Assembly (NCBI GenBank): GCA_950097015.1
Contig: CATNEN010000038.1
Span: 30,224,501-30,288,500 of the forward strand
DNA from: Macrostomum hystrix
Lineage: Eukaryota; Platyhelminthes; Macrostomidae
DNA: 64,000 nucleotides
Direction of reading: 5' to 3'
Position numbers and translations under genes: made by a program. Below the pieces are notes generated by a model that saw only the letters and a program-made list of their open reading frames with translations, did no database searches and had not been told where the DNA came from. Positions 1 through 9,662 of the stretch are shown one piece after another (within the stretch, counting starts at the first letter, position 1; each line of letters begins with the position of its first letter).

Positions 1-679
1 AGCGCCTGCATGGTTGTCTGAGCTGGTGGAGGACCCATGCAGATCGCGATTTCATCCTTGACGGCCGCATCGCTAATATATGGTTTTCGTATTAGCGAAA
101 ACTGATGGTGGAGAGCTTCCATAATTATTTAGTGCTAACTACATGTCGATGGCTAACTCTCCACCGCGCTAGGCATCTACAGATCAAACGTCAACGTCAG
201 ATCACTGTGAACTGACGTTGCGGCACTCAAAGACGAACCAGCTCGGCGAACGACTACAGCGCGTGAATCTGCCCAATCTGCTCGGTGTCGGCTTGACTCC
301 TCTGTGACTGTTTCGAGCTCTAAAGAGGTAGCTGGCTCTTGCTGTCACTCAATCCATGTGCGTTGCTCGCCCGCCCTGTTCGCAACTTTGGCAAGCAAAT
401 CAACGAATAGCAAAGGGCATGAATATGCATTCGTAGTGTGCGTTTACCTGCGAAGTTACCTTTGCTCGACTCGTACATTGATACTATTTTCGTAACTTCA
501 GTCGTGAATTACGTTGTCTCTGTTTTTAGACACACCGAGCATCTAAGAGTATCTCAATCCTCCCTCTCTCAAACTTTTGTAAATTTTAAAAAGAATATTT
601 AGCTACGAGCTACACACGTATATGAGGCCCTTCGTCGCCTTTTTCTTGTCGCCCTTGCCTGTTCAAATATATATTTACC
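1..679. other. 5' flank, no gene seen
   Basis: I see no coding region with family resemblance here. Open frames are short and lack ATG starts. The stretch is the upstream flank of the secreted-protein gene that begins at 680. Confidence 0.5.
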
Positions 680-1065
680 ATGAATCAGTTGCGCCAACTG
701 GCTCTACTGCTGCTGCTGTTGCTGTTAATTGAGTTTTCCCCAGCATTTGCATCCAGCAGCCAGGAAAACAGGAACATCGTCGAGAGAAACTATCCCGATA
801 GTCCGGTCGAGAGATGGGTGAGCTTCATTTGACTTGGCCTATTTTTTATCACCTGAGACGAATCGAGCTTTTAACTTTTACCTTCTGCCAGGTTGCCACC
901 CACCTTGGCGACGAGTTGCCAAATATGCGAGATGATCTCATTCGCAGAAAGGATGCGGGCGAGGGATTCTTCGAGAGGCACGCCAAGGCCTATATCGATC
1001 CGAGCAACTGGGCCGTTGATAGGGACAATGACCGAAAGGAGAATGCGAATCCTTGGCGGCCATGA
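680..1065 (+). CDS. Small secreted protein, copy 1 (two exons)
   Basis: I do not recognise the family. Exons are 680..817 and 892..1065, with a 74-bp GT-AG intron (GTGAGC donor, TTCTGCCAG acceptor) at phase 0. The product is 103 residues. It begins MNQLRQLA followed by a run of leucines and ends its hydrophobic stretch near FASS, a clear secretion signal of about 25 residues. The mature part has no cysteine, is charged, contains one RRK site and ends in ENANPWRP. The dibasic sites would allow propeptide processing, but no amidation glycine or repeated peptide is present, so a neuropeptide role is only a possibility. An AATAAA lies at 1267-1272. A near-identical copy lies at 4024-4420 with the same exon lengths, which is the best evidence that this is a real gene. 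Confidence 0.75.
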
Positions 1066-1399
1066 AGGCTTTGATGATGCGATTTCAAAGTGGAATCAAA
1101 GACCCGCTACTAAGAGGGCTAAAAACATTTATTCAGAAAAATTCACGATTATATCACACAAAGCGTTTGATTCTGAAACACCTGACTACTTGTATTGCAT
1201 TGAAAAAAAATAATTGTACGGGTTAATATCAACATACAGACTTCTGTTTAATTTATATGAGTTATTAATAAATTTGTAATTTAAAATGCGCCGCTGATCA
1301 ACAAAAAAACTAAATCAAAATAGTTCCATTCGCTTTTTGTTCGGTTTTACCTGTTTTAAGCTTTCTTTATATAAGGAATATACTATAGTATAAGGAATA

Positions 1400-2517
1400 A
1401 AACTTTCAAAGACGTCTGTCGTCAGCATCGCTGAGATATTCAACGATTCTTCGTTGGCGGTGCTGCGGTTGCCAGGAAGCAAGAGCGTCTGGCGCTACGT
1501 GAATTGGGATATGGAAGCTGATGCGGCCTTCCGGGACCTGCCAATTAACTACAAAGGAGGCTGCTGTTCCTCTGATGGCGTTGCTGTCGTGGCGCGAGTG
1601 TCTGCTTAATTGCCGGCTGTGCATCTACTGCGATAATATGGCGGCGTGCTGAATTATCAACAATGGGGTCTCCAAGTTTCCTCTGCCGATGCGGCTGTTG
1701 CAGACTGTGGCGCCGCGCTTATCACGTCCCGGGTGTCGTATCAAATATTCGCCGACGCTGCGTCTCGGCTGCATGATCCCAATCAAACCTGGCTGGCATC
1801 GTTGGCTCGCGTCTGAGGGCTTACAGCAGCCTCCGTGGTCACGCCAGCTCGCTTTTCCTCTGGTTCCAGCTGAAGGACATTTAAGATTTGACTCAGCCAG
1901 ACCCTCAGCCAGAACCTGCTGCGCGGCTGCAAGCGGACGCTAGGGCTGCGGGTTCAAAAAAAGCTGCCAACTGGTCTCTGGTTGACAAGAACGACAACAA
2001 GCAGCTCGGCTGCTGGGCGGCCATCATCACTGCCTGGTTGGGAATGATGCGGAAGTCTTCAATCCTTCGATCGTCAACTCGGAAGGAGGAGAGCGTGCTA
2101 AGGTTGTCGAATCTCTCAGCGCACCGAAACGGCCTTGTCCAATTCCGGGACCCGGTGCACCGCGTCCTGCTTCCGAAGTTCCCGGCCTGCCCCGCTCTCT
2201 GCCCGGTAACTTCCATGCGCCGGCACCTCTGTGCTAACAGGTTGGCAGCGGCCGAGGCGCCACTGTGGTCCTTCATCGACCGCGAAGGGCAGCGGAACCA
2301 CTTGGCTGCTCGTGATTTGGACTGCTTTCTGCGCTCTAAGCTGCTGGAAGCTGGGTTTGACTGCAAGCTCTTCTCAGCCCACAGCCTGCCGGTGACAGAG
2401 ATCCAGCGAATCGGCGACTGGAAGAGCTCGGCCGTGGAGCGCTACCAGCCGCGCCCTGGTGTTGCTTCGTCTGCCTGCGCGCGGTACTCTGCGGCCCTTT
2501 GTGCACAGTTTTAGATT
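1400..2517 (+). mobile_element. Decayed DIRS-like tyrosine-recombinase retrotransposon
   Basis: Two pieces in two different frames match the order of a DIRS-type element. At about 1540-1720 the translation has an RNase H-like stretch, with LTTKEAAVPLMALLSW and then a CDNMAAC motif followed by IINNGVSK; a TGA at 1650-1652 interrupts it. At about 1888-2514 a tyrosine-recombinase-like stretch has WLGMMRKSS (first catalytic Arg region), FSAHSL (the His box) and IGDWKSSAVERY (Trp and the nucleophile Tyr). The residues that normally lie between the His box and IGDW, including the second Arg, are deleted. Stops and frameshifts show it is dead. The terminal repeats were not found, so the true limits are uncertain. 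Confidence 0.6.
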
Positions 2518-2629
2518 CAATCTTTTGCGTGCTTTTAGTCTTACTTTTCCGCTTTACCCCTTTGTATTTGGCTTGGAGCTGTTCTCGTTGCCGCACCAAT
2601 CGCTACCTTGTTCTTTGTCTTCTTGTATC

Positions 2630-2760
2630 TGGGAGCACTAACCAGTTTTTAACGTTTTTTATCGTCTCATAACGATGCCGACCGACAAAATTTAAACTTT
2701 GAAAGAGTAAAACATGATCCAAATTTTGCTGTTGAGTGCATGAGTTCTGGAATGATTTGT
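2630..2760. repeat. Dispersed repeat, copy a
   Basis: This segment is similar to 5375-5475. Both run from an AACAGTTTTTAAC-like start, through TTATCGT and CTTTGAAAGA, to a shared TTTTGCTGTTGAGTG. They are diverged and not coding. They could be the end of a transposon family. Confidence 0.45.
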
Positions 2761-3129
2761 AAATCTTGTTTTTGAAAGTAATGCAGTGACCGGGTTGGGT
2801 TTGGGTCCCCCGGTTACTGTTAAGTTTGAATACAACAATGTAATCGTTAATGCACGCCAGGCGTTGGGACGCACTAGATAGCACGTTACTCAGTCTGGCG
2901 TTAGGACGTTTAAGAAGAACCTATTGGTTCAATAAAAAAAGTTAAAAAAAATATAACAAAGCCGGCGCTGGGCAAGCTGATCTCGACAGTGCAAAAGTGT
3001 AAGGGGCCAGGACTCAGTCGGTCGTCACTTCCGCCCTTCTGCTCTCGCCGTCTTGTTTGGGCCGGCCACGACAGCCGATGCGGGATCTGGCGCGTCTTCT
3101 GCTGCTCTTCTCTGACTTGCATACCCTAA

Positions 3130-3416
3130 TTGCAGGAGGGCTGTGCGCAATGACACATCATTTAGTGACACTAGACCTGCAGCCAGCGAGGATGCAATTC
3201 TGCCCATTTCGCTGACTCCTGAGCAAACACGCATACAGATACTGTACGCAGGCACACACTCTCACTGTACCTTGGAGGTTGGCCCTCAAGGGCGTAAATG
3301 GCATGACAAGCCCCCAAGCCTTCTCTCCGCGAAATTAACGAGGCCTCGCCGTGGAATCGAGCTCAGGGACCTTGGTCCCGCGTTAACCGCTTTGCCACCG
3401 ACCCGCTCTCCCTGAC
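3130..3416 (-). mobile_element. SINE family 1 (tRNA-derived head)
   Basis: Read on the minus strand it starts with a tRNA-like head: an A-box-like stretch near GGTGGCAAAGCGG and a B-box-like GAGCTCGATTCC. The body contains GGTTGGCCCTCAAGGGC in plus orientation and ends near a GGCTGCAGGTCTAG-like tail. Close relatives lie at 27419-27783, 31878-32190 and 36300-36612, which supports a mobile family. Confidence 0.7.
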
Positions 3417-4023
3417 AAACTTGCTCACACTTTGCTAGCCAGGTCCCCCGAGCATGTGACTGCTGGATCCTTATTTTTAATATCTTACTGTCACGCTTGT
3501 ATGAAAATAAACTTTTTAGGAATAAAGACTTGTAATCTTTGTTTGAGCAGCATGAAGTTGGAAAACAACGATTATCATACACTGGAAAATTTGTTCCTAT
3601 CCCCGTAGTGTATTTTTCAGCAGAAACCTGGAGTCTCGAAAAACGTTTTATTCGAGTGGTCCTTGCTAAGGATTCACACCTTGGATTTAAAATTTCGATC
3701 CACGAATTTGCCAGTTTAACTGATTCACTAATGCTTCTTTGCAATTATATATTTTTGCATCAAAACTTTTGCATTTGCAGTTTTTCGAGCTCATGAGCGC
3801 AAGATAAGATTAAAAATTTTGACGCTTCAGCTAGCAGTGTTAGAAAGTATGAGTATCCCAGAACTTCACTATTTACCAACTGGATGAACCTAATGAATAA
3901 CATGTTTACAAAATACTTGTGTTTTTTCTGCCCATACATGATTATATATACAAGTAATTTTTGTGGCAGGTAAATAAGCTACACTGCAAACTTTTTGCTG
4001 CAGAATCGAAATCTATTATTAAC
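3417..4023. other. Intergenic, no gene seen
   Basis: AT-rich DNA between the SINE and the second secreted-protein gene. Open frames present are short and have no recognisable motif. Confidence 0.4.
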
Positions 4024-4420
4024 ATGAATCAGTTGAGCTCACTGGCTCTGCTGCTGCTGCTGTTGCTGTTAATTGTGTTTTCCCCAGCAACCGCATCCAG
4101 CAGCCAGGAAAACAGGAACATCGCCGAGAGAAACTATCCCGATAGTCCGGTCGAGAGATGGGTGAGCTTGACTCCTGGATCCTTCATTTCGCCTGTTTTC
4201 ATTACCTGAGACGAATGGCCGGTGCATAACTACTATCGATTGCCAGGTTGCCACCCACGTTGGTGACGAGTTGCCAAATATGCGAGATGATCTCATTCGC
4301 AGAAAGGATGCCGGCGAGGGATTCTTTGAGAGGCACGCCAAGGCCTATATCTATCCGAGCAACTGGGCCGTTGATAGGGACAATGACCGAAAGGAGAATG
4401 CGAATCCTTGGCGGCCATGA
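4024..4420 (+). CDS. Small secreted protein, copy 2 (two exons)
   Basis: Paralogue of the gene at 680. Exons are 4024..4161 and 4247..4420, exactly 138 and 174 bp as in copy 1, joined at phase 0 across an 85-bp intron. The 103-residue product begins MNQLSSLALL, keeps the leucine-rich signal peptide and ends ENANPWRP. It differs from copy 1 mainly in and just after the signal peptide, with a few later changes (for example IDPSNW to IYPSNW). The conserved intron position and the conserved 3' UTR block (GCGCCGCTGATC near 1288 and 4723) show that the whole gene was duplicated. The function is unknown. An AATAAA lies at 4833-4838. Confidence 0.75.
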
Positions 4421-4605
4421 AGGCTTTGATGATGCGATTTCAAAGTGGAATCAAAGACCCGCTACTAAGAGGGCTAAAAACATTTGGGCCGTTGATTGGG
4501 ATAGTGACCGAAAGGAGAATGCGAATCCTTACAAATGAGTTCTTTGATGGTGCTAGTATGGTGCAAAGTTAAATCAAAGACTCGCTACGAGAACTGAAAA
4601 AATTT
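4364..4605 (+). repeat. 121-bp tandem duplication across the stop codon of copy 2
   Basis: The segment 4364-4484 (end of exon 2 plus the first part of the 3' UTR) is repeated at 4485-4605 with divergence. The second unit still reads WAVDWDSDRKENANPYK and then a stop, but lies downstream of the gene's own stop. Copy 1 has only one unit. Confidence 0.75.
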
Positions 4606-4866
4606 CCTTAAAAACTCACGTTTCAATTATACAATAGTTTGCAGTGAAAGAAAAGCACTTGCGTACTGCCCTCCCAGACTTTTCTACAACCACCTTGAGC
4701 TATCAATTAATTAAAATACAGATGCGCCGCTGATCGACAAACAATTAAAATCGCCTTTCTATTTCGGTTTTTTATCACGTCAAATTGTTTGAGTTCTATT
4801 TCTTTAATTACAATTGTGCGTACAGTGGTTAAAATAAAAAGAATTCGATTCGTGGCTTAAAAAGCA

Positions 4867-5032
4867 GAAAGACAACGGATGTATTTCAAATATCCACTAC
4901 CTGCTTCATGATAGCTCTCAAACCGAATACCGAATGACCAATTTTCCTGATAGGCCATGCACCACATGCAGGATCAAAATATTTCTCCAAAAAATGAACA
5001 TCTGGATATTTGAAATATCCCCATTGTCTTTC
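4867..5032. mobile_element. Fold-back / MITE-like element
   Basis: Inverted arms at 4867-4895 and 5004-5032 match at about 25 of 29 positions (GAAAGACAAC... and its complement) around 108 bp of spacer. There is no coding capacity. I could not define a target-site duplication. Confidence 0.5.
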
Positions 5033-5374
5033 GGCAGTAAGGAAATCACAATGCTATCACACAGTGGGTAGAGGGAAAGGCATATATACGAACATGCAGA
5101 CGATTACCGTAGTTTTCATAGTTTGATGCAAGATCTGCTCATGATCCTAAGTCTTGATGTGATGTGTGCATACTTGCATCTGTACGGTGTGCTTCGCATC
5201 TTGGGGTGCGAAACACATCAATACTCTAATGAAACTTTCATGTTAATACTCATGTTAATACTTACGATTTATCTATTATTCTTACCTTATTTAGCTCGTA
5301 CTTACCAGCGAGCCTCATATAATATATTCCTGATAAAATATATGAATATATTAGTTAGATCTATGGACTAAACA

Positions 5375-5475
5375 GTTTGTTAACAGCTTTATCGTTTTAA
5401 TAACGAGACCGAAGAAAAAAGGCTACTTTGAAAGAATGGAAAATGACTTAAGTTTTGCTGTTGAGTGAGTTGTGG
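5375..5475. repeat. Dispersed repeat, copy b
   Basis: Diverged copy of 2630-2760, sharing CTTTGAAAGA and TTTTGCTGTTGAGTG. Non-coding. Confidence 0.45.
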
Positions 5476-5924
5476 ATTAACAGCAAAATATAGATGTCGA
5501 CGTCCTTTTCCACTCTCTCAAAGTTGCAATTTTGTCGTTCGGTATCGTTAAGAAAACGATAAAAAGTAAAACATTGTTTAGTCCATTGATCTAATTCTTC
5601 ATATTGTCGTTTGTTGAAAATAAACTGAAACTCAACTATAAAAAAATAATATTTTAGAGCGAGACGCGGTAACAAGGGGCAAGTTAAAAATATTGCTTTT
5701 ATAAACCATGGACTTTCTCTAGCTATTTATTTATAAATTGGCTTTAGTTGTTCGGCTTACCTTCGTTCAAAAACATTGTCCAAAATGTCTATGGTAATTT
5801 AATTCAAGGCAATGACATTCATACAATGACCGGTCATTGTTTGGAATTTTTGGAATAATTTTTTAAGTTAACGCGTATAGTTTAAACTTAACAAATGACA
5901 AACAAGTTTTAGTTTTAGTAAAAA

Positions 5925-7276
5925 TTAGTTAAACTTGCGCTGATTAAACGTGCATCCATTGAAACTGAACTTAGTCACAGGGTTGTCGTGACTATTGAAG
6001 CCGGTAAAGCACAGGCCCGATTGGATGGAGATAGTGGCACCCGAGTCAGGAGCAGGGATGGCGACGGACTCGTCTTGTTCAGCAACAGCCGAAACGGAAG
6101 CAGGGATGGCGACAGCATCCTCATCGGAGCGCAACTGAAGAGCAGAAGAAACCGATGCACTATTCTTCTGTAGGGAACGGTCACGCCGCCTCGCCAGATA
6201 GCGACGGGTTGTTCTCTCTGACGTTTGGCCAGTAATGGACATGATGTCACTCAGACTGTGTCCGGCAGCTTCCAGGTCGCAGATCCGAGTTTCACTATTT
6301 AAAAAGATTGTTAAATGTTTTCAATTAGCTATACTTGAAATTTTTAGCTACTATACACAATCGACTACTGCTTTCGTACTTACCGAATGCAATGATTGGT
6401 ATAAACCTTCGACAGGCCGACTTTCTCGCTTAAGTTTCGCATAAATCGCTGCAAGTAGTTGTCACCACGATTTTGCTTCGCCGAATACGTCACGCTGCCG
6501 TTGTGGCTAGCTAGCGGCCGAGGAAAAAGATGATCGTCCTTTGTTTGTGAAGGCAGCAGATCCAGATATCTTCGCACGTTGGCGGTCTCGTAGATTCTGG
6601 CCTGTTTGTTGTCCTTGGTGGACTTGGCCTTCACAGTATCAGCAGGTTGGTTCTTCGATGGAAGCTTTGGTAGACAATAGTACTCTTTGCCATCTGCATC
6701 AGTGCGCAGCTCGAGGATGTCGCGTTTCTTCAGATATTTCAGATGCTCTTGTCCTCGCTCACCGAGACTGTACAGAATATAGAACAAGAACCTATCCTGC
6801 TCGGCTTCAGCGCTTCCGTCTCGAAAGTAATCTGCCAGCTTCGACATGTCGCCCTCTTCGATCGGCTCATACTGCTGGACGTCGCCTCCTTCTTGGTGAA
6901 ACTTTCTTACCTGCACTCGAAGCATATCGTTCGCTTGCTGGAACTCTACACCGGTGATGATGTTTACTTTCAATTTTCGAATTACACGCAGGTACCTCTG
7001 TATTCCTGCCCTGATGCAGACTAGAGAAGCAGGCGAATATGACTTTCCATCCTGCCGCTTCAATTTAAAGTAGAAGTACCTTAAGTACTGATTGAGGGTT
7101 TCGGCCGGCACTTCTGAAACGTCTCGTAGTTTCTCACTCGCGAGGAGATTAAGGAAGCATTCCCCGTGAATCCGGCAGCTTCCTGCCGGAAGCTGATTCC
7201 AATTGATTTCCAATTGATTTCCAATTGATTGGAAAATGAATGCCTTCCATTCTATCGCGACTCTATGAAATTGATT
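5925..7276 (-). CDS. Crypton-type tyrosine recombinase (DUF3504-like), intron-containing, 5' end unresolved
   Basis: Two minus-strand exons: one ending at 6384 and open back to about 7276, and 5925..6294, joined at phase 2 across an 89-bp GT-AG intron (GTAAGT donor). The first exon contains YFYFKLKRQDG, the core FYILYSLGERGQEHLKY (first catalytic Arg region) and ends TNHCIR; the second continues ETRICDLEAAGHSLSDI, then MSITGQTSERTTRRYLARR with the nucleophile Tyr. This is the Crypton/KCTD1-QRICH1-related recombinase fold. The HxxR box is intact across the splice, but the following His/Trp position is Gln (ITGQTSE). No ATG starts the open frame and a stop lies just upstream at 7277-7279, so the 5' exon is missing or the copy is truncated. 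Three 11-bp CCAATTGATTT units lie in the coding start (about 7197-7232). The tail after the Tyr is low complexity. It is probably transposon-derived; domestication cannot be judged. Confidence 0.7.
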
Positions 7277-7434
7277 CTACTCGCCCGATGAACAGCGACT
7301 CTTTAAAACTCCGTCGTCTTGACCATAGACATATCATTCTCTATGATTTCGTGTGTTCTGCCGTTGTCTGGAACTGAACTAACTGATTTTTTCTAACCCT
7401 TGGGATTTCCCATAGACGTGACAGATATTAAGAT

Positions 7435-7453
7435 GTGGGGGCTTCGCCCCCAC
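7435..7453. other. Perfect GC-rich hairpin
   Basis: GTGGGGGC and GCCCCCAC form an 8-bp perfect stem around a three-base loop in otherwise AT-rich DNA, followed by C-rich sequence. It may belong to the end of a DNA transposon. Confidence 0.5.
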
Positions 7454-7520
7454 ACCCCCATTTCCGTCCCCCACCCACTTTAATTTCTAACCCCTAGCTG
7501 ACAATTTGGACAATGATGTC

Positions 7521-7842
7521 GTCTGGAATTGAGATCTCAGTTAATGGAACTTTACCAGTTGGGTGCCGAGCAAGTTAATGGCGGTCGATTGAGGCGCGTA
7601 GTGCTTTTACCGGTTGGTAAAATACTTTAATTGATAATTAAAAGAAACAAATATAAGCATCCAAATTTTGTCAGCTTCGGGCTAATGGCGGATTGGCGCA
7701 GTTTGTGCCATAGACATGCCATTATCGCTGAGTGATCGTTTATACCATAATACGTTGCTGAAGCCTTAAAATGGCCATAGACACGAGCGTGCGTAGCGCG
7801 CGAGTGTCAATTTGGCCATTAACTGAAATCTCAATTCCAGAC
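7521..7842. mobile_element. MITE-like element with 27-bp terminal inverted repeats
   Basis: The ends 7521-7547 and 7816-7842 are inverted copies matching at 26 of 27 positions (GTCTGGAATTGAG... ). The 322-bp interior has no coding frame. A related end sequence, TTGTCTGGAACTGAACT, lies at about 7365, suggesting a nested or second copy. No clear target-site duplication was seen. Confidence 0.6.
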
Positions 7843-7859
7843 AACCACCCATTACATGA

Positions 7860-8700
7860 AGACGTGCCTTGGTGTGCGTAACGCGTCGAAACTTTCATTC
7901 ACGAAATCTTCATGTTGCTACTCAGATTTATATTATTCGATCGTGATATTATTATTTTCCTACACTGACAAAAATAAAATAAATAATCAAACAAGGAAAA
8001 TCTACGAGTATAACATAATAACTTATCCCCAAAAAGGAAAAAATCTGCTGGATTTCAAATAAGGCTTTCGTATTAAATGGAATGGAAAAATTGCGCACCA
8101 TATGTCAGCGTAATTTTAATAATAGTATGGAATGGTTATAATCAGAGATCAGAAGTGCATCCTATTTTAACTACATGTAACACTGTAGCATGTGCGCTAG
8201 TAGGTACTCGAGTACTACATTCAGTGCAAAAATGAGTCAGAAACTGGAATAAACTTAAATATATAAAAACTGTAATAAGTAGTCAAAAAGCAAAAAACTA
8301 GCTTTTTCCAAAATATAAAATTTGTGTACGACGGCAAGACTACGAGGTTTTTAGAATAACGAGTATATGTAGGTATATATTACTCTCGTATACCTCGGTA
8401 TTATGCGGAAATAAATTCGTGGCAACTTTGCTTTAAGTAAATATGAAGACGTCCAGGAGTATATTGTAGCATACAAGAAAATAAACTATTTCGAGTTTCA
8501 TATATAAGAATCGTCATGCAATTTCCGCAGGATTAGACTTGCAGTTGTTGTGGCATTACTCTACACCAAACGAAAACTAGCCCTTTCCTCGAAACAGATA
8601 ATTGCCAGCTTAGCATTATTTCTTAGCGCAAAGTGCGTCGAAATTACTGCTAGAAAAATTGCGCTACGAGCGTACTTAGCTGAATACTTGACGTGACATG
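7860..8700. other. AT-rich intergenic, nothing seen
   Basis: No coding, repeat or RNA signal that I can support. Confidence 0.4.
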
Positions 8701-8705
8701 GATTG

Positions 8706-8935
8706 TGTAACGGGTAGCAGCCAAGTGGTTAGAGAGTCGGACTCTTAACTTAAGGGTCGGGGGTTCCATTTCCAAAGCCAGTGGCAGCAAAACACTAAAC
8801 TCTTTTAAGTTCACCCATCTGTTAATGGCTATCAGCATTAGCTGGGATAATTGAGGCTGGGTGTGGCGTCCCCCCAGTCCATGGATTAACAGTCGTGCCG
8901 CGCAACTTCCTGATGCGACGCGCAATAGCTGCATG
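8706..8935 (+). mobile_element. SINE family 2 (tRNA-derived head)
   Basis: The head reads AGCAGCCAAGTGGTTAGA (A-box-like) and GGGTCGGGGGTTCCATTT (B-box-like); the body contains TAGCTGGGATAATTGAGG and ends with a CCCCAGTCCATGGA block. The same blocks recur at 39188-39407 (inverted), 55425-55605 and several fragments. Confidence 0.7.
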
Positions 8936-9019
8936 CTATATAATGTAGTCAATTGTTGCTATAATATTTTTATAACTGAGAAATAGCATTCTAATCTGCT
9001 AGAAACTAAACTAAATAAT

Positions 9020-9662
9020 AATTGTGTGGAGAAGCGGTCAGTTGAGTGTTTTAATGGAAGTTGAACAACTAAAAAATCATGTGTGGAATAAACAACGTAT
9101 TAAAAAGAGACATGAAAATTATTCGTAAAGAGTAACTAGCAGAGAGAAACCATTCATGAAAAGTTACATTCGCCGACTGAATAGCTTTTTGTACTTCTGT
9201 TTAGGAGCCTCCAGAGCTGCTTCCTGAAAGAGCAACGGTTTAATACGATATAAAAATGTCTAACTTTTTAGATTCGAGCACTACGTATCATTGCCGTTCA
9301 ACACGCATTCTAATCGCACAAGGTCACTAAACTAGATTCCGCTTCCCCACGCAGTCAGTCGCGGAGAGAAGGCCTGATGCGTGCAATTCGCATCATTGAG
9401 GTCCAACTTGTGTCACTGTGTGCCTGCGTTTGCCGTGTGCTGGTTGCGAGATAGCCTCTTACAATCATGAGGTGTGGAAGGTTGGCTTGCACATCTCCTA
9501 GATCGGCTTACGCAATAAACTCGCAATTCTCTTACTCCGCCCATTCCGCTGACCGGCCTTAAAGCACACAAACTCAGACAGATATATACCACACCCTTTT
9601 TGCATGGCGTTTCGTGCTTAGCGAGAATTCTCATGGGCAGGAATTTCTCGACAAGCCCTGGA
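9020..9662. other. Downstream flank of the RNF213-like gene
   Basis: No independent gene is supported. The minus-strand frame at about 9413-9718 includes a plausible alternative last exon of the RNF213-like gene (reading MDHIDPGLVEKFLPMR), reached by a weak acceptor near 9732. Confidence 0.35.

Noticed and set aside
893-1213. Overlapping alternative frame across exon 2 of the secreted protein (also 4248-4538)
   Set aside because: It is open in both copies only because the copies are near identical; it has no ATG at its start, and the spliced frame explains the conservation.
5123-5371. An 82-residue hydrophobic protein
   Set aside because: The frame lacks an ATG at its start, is AT-rich by composition and has no homologous feature.
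8706-8790. A tRNA gene
   Set aside because: A- and B-box-like motifs are present but the cloverleaf is not intact and the same head recurs with a SINE body elsewhere.
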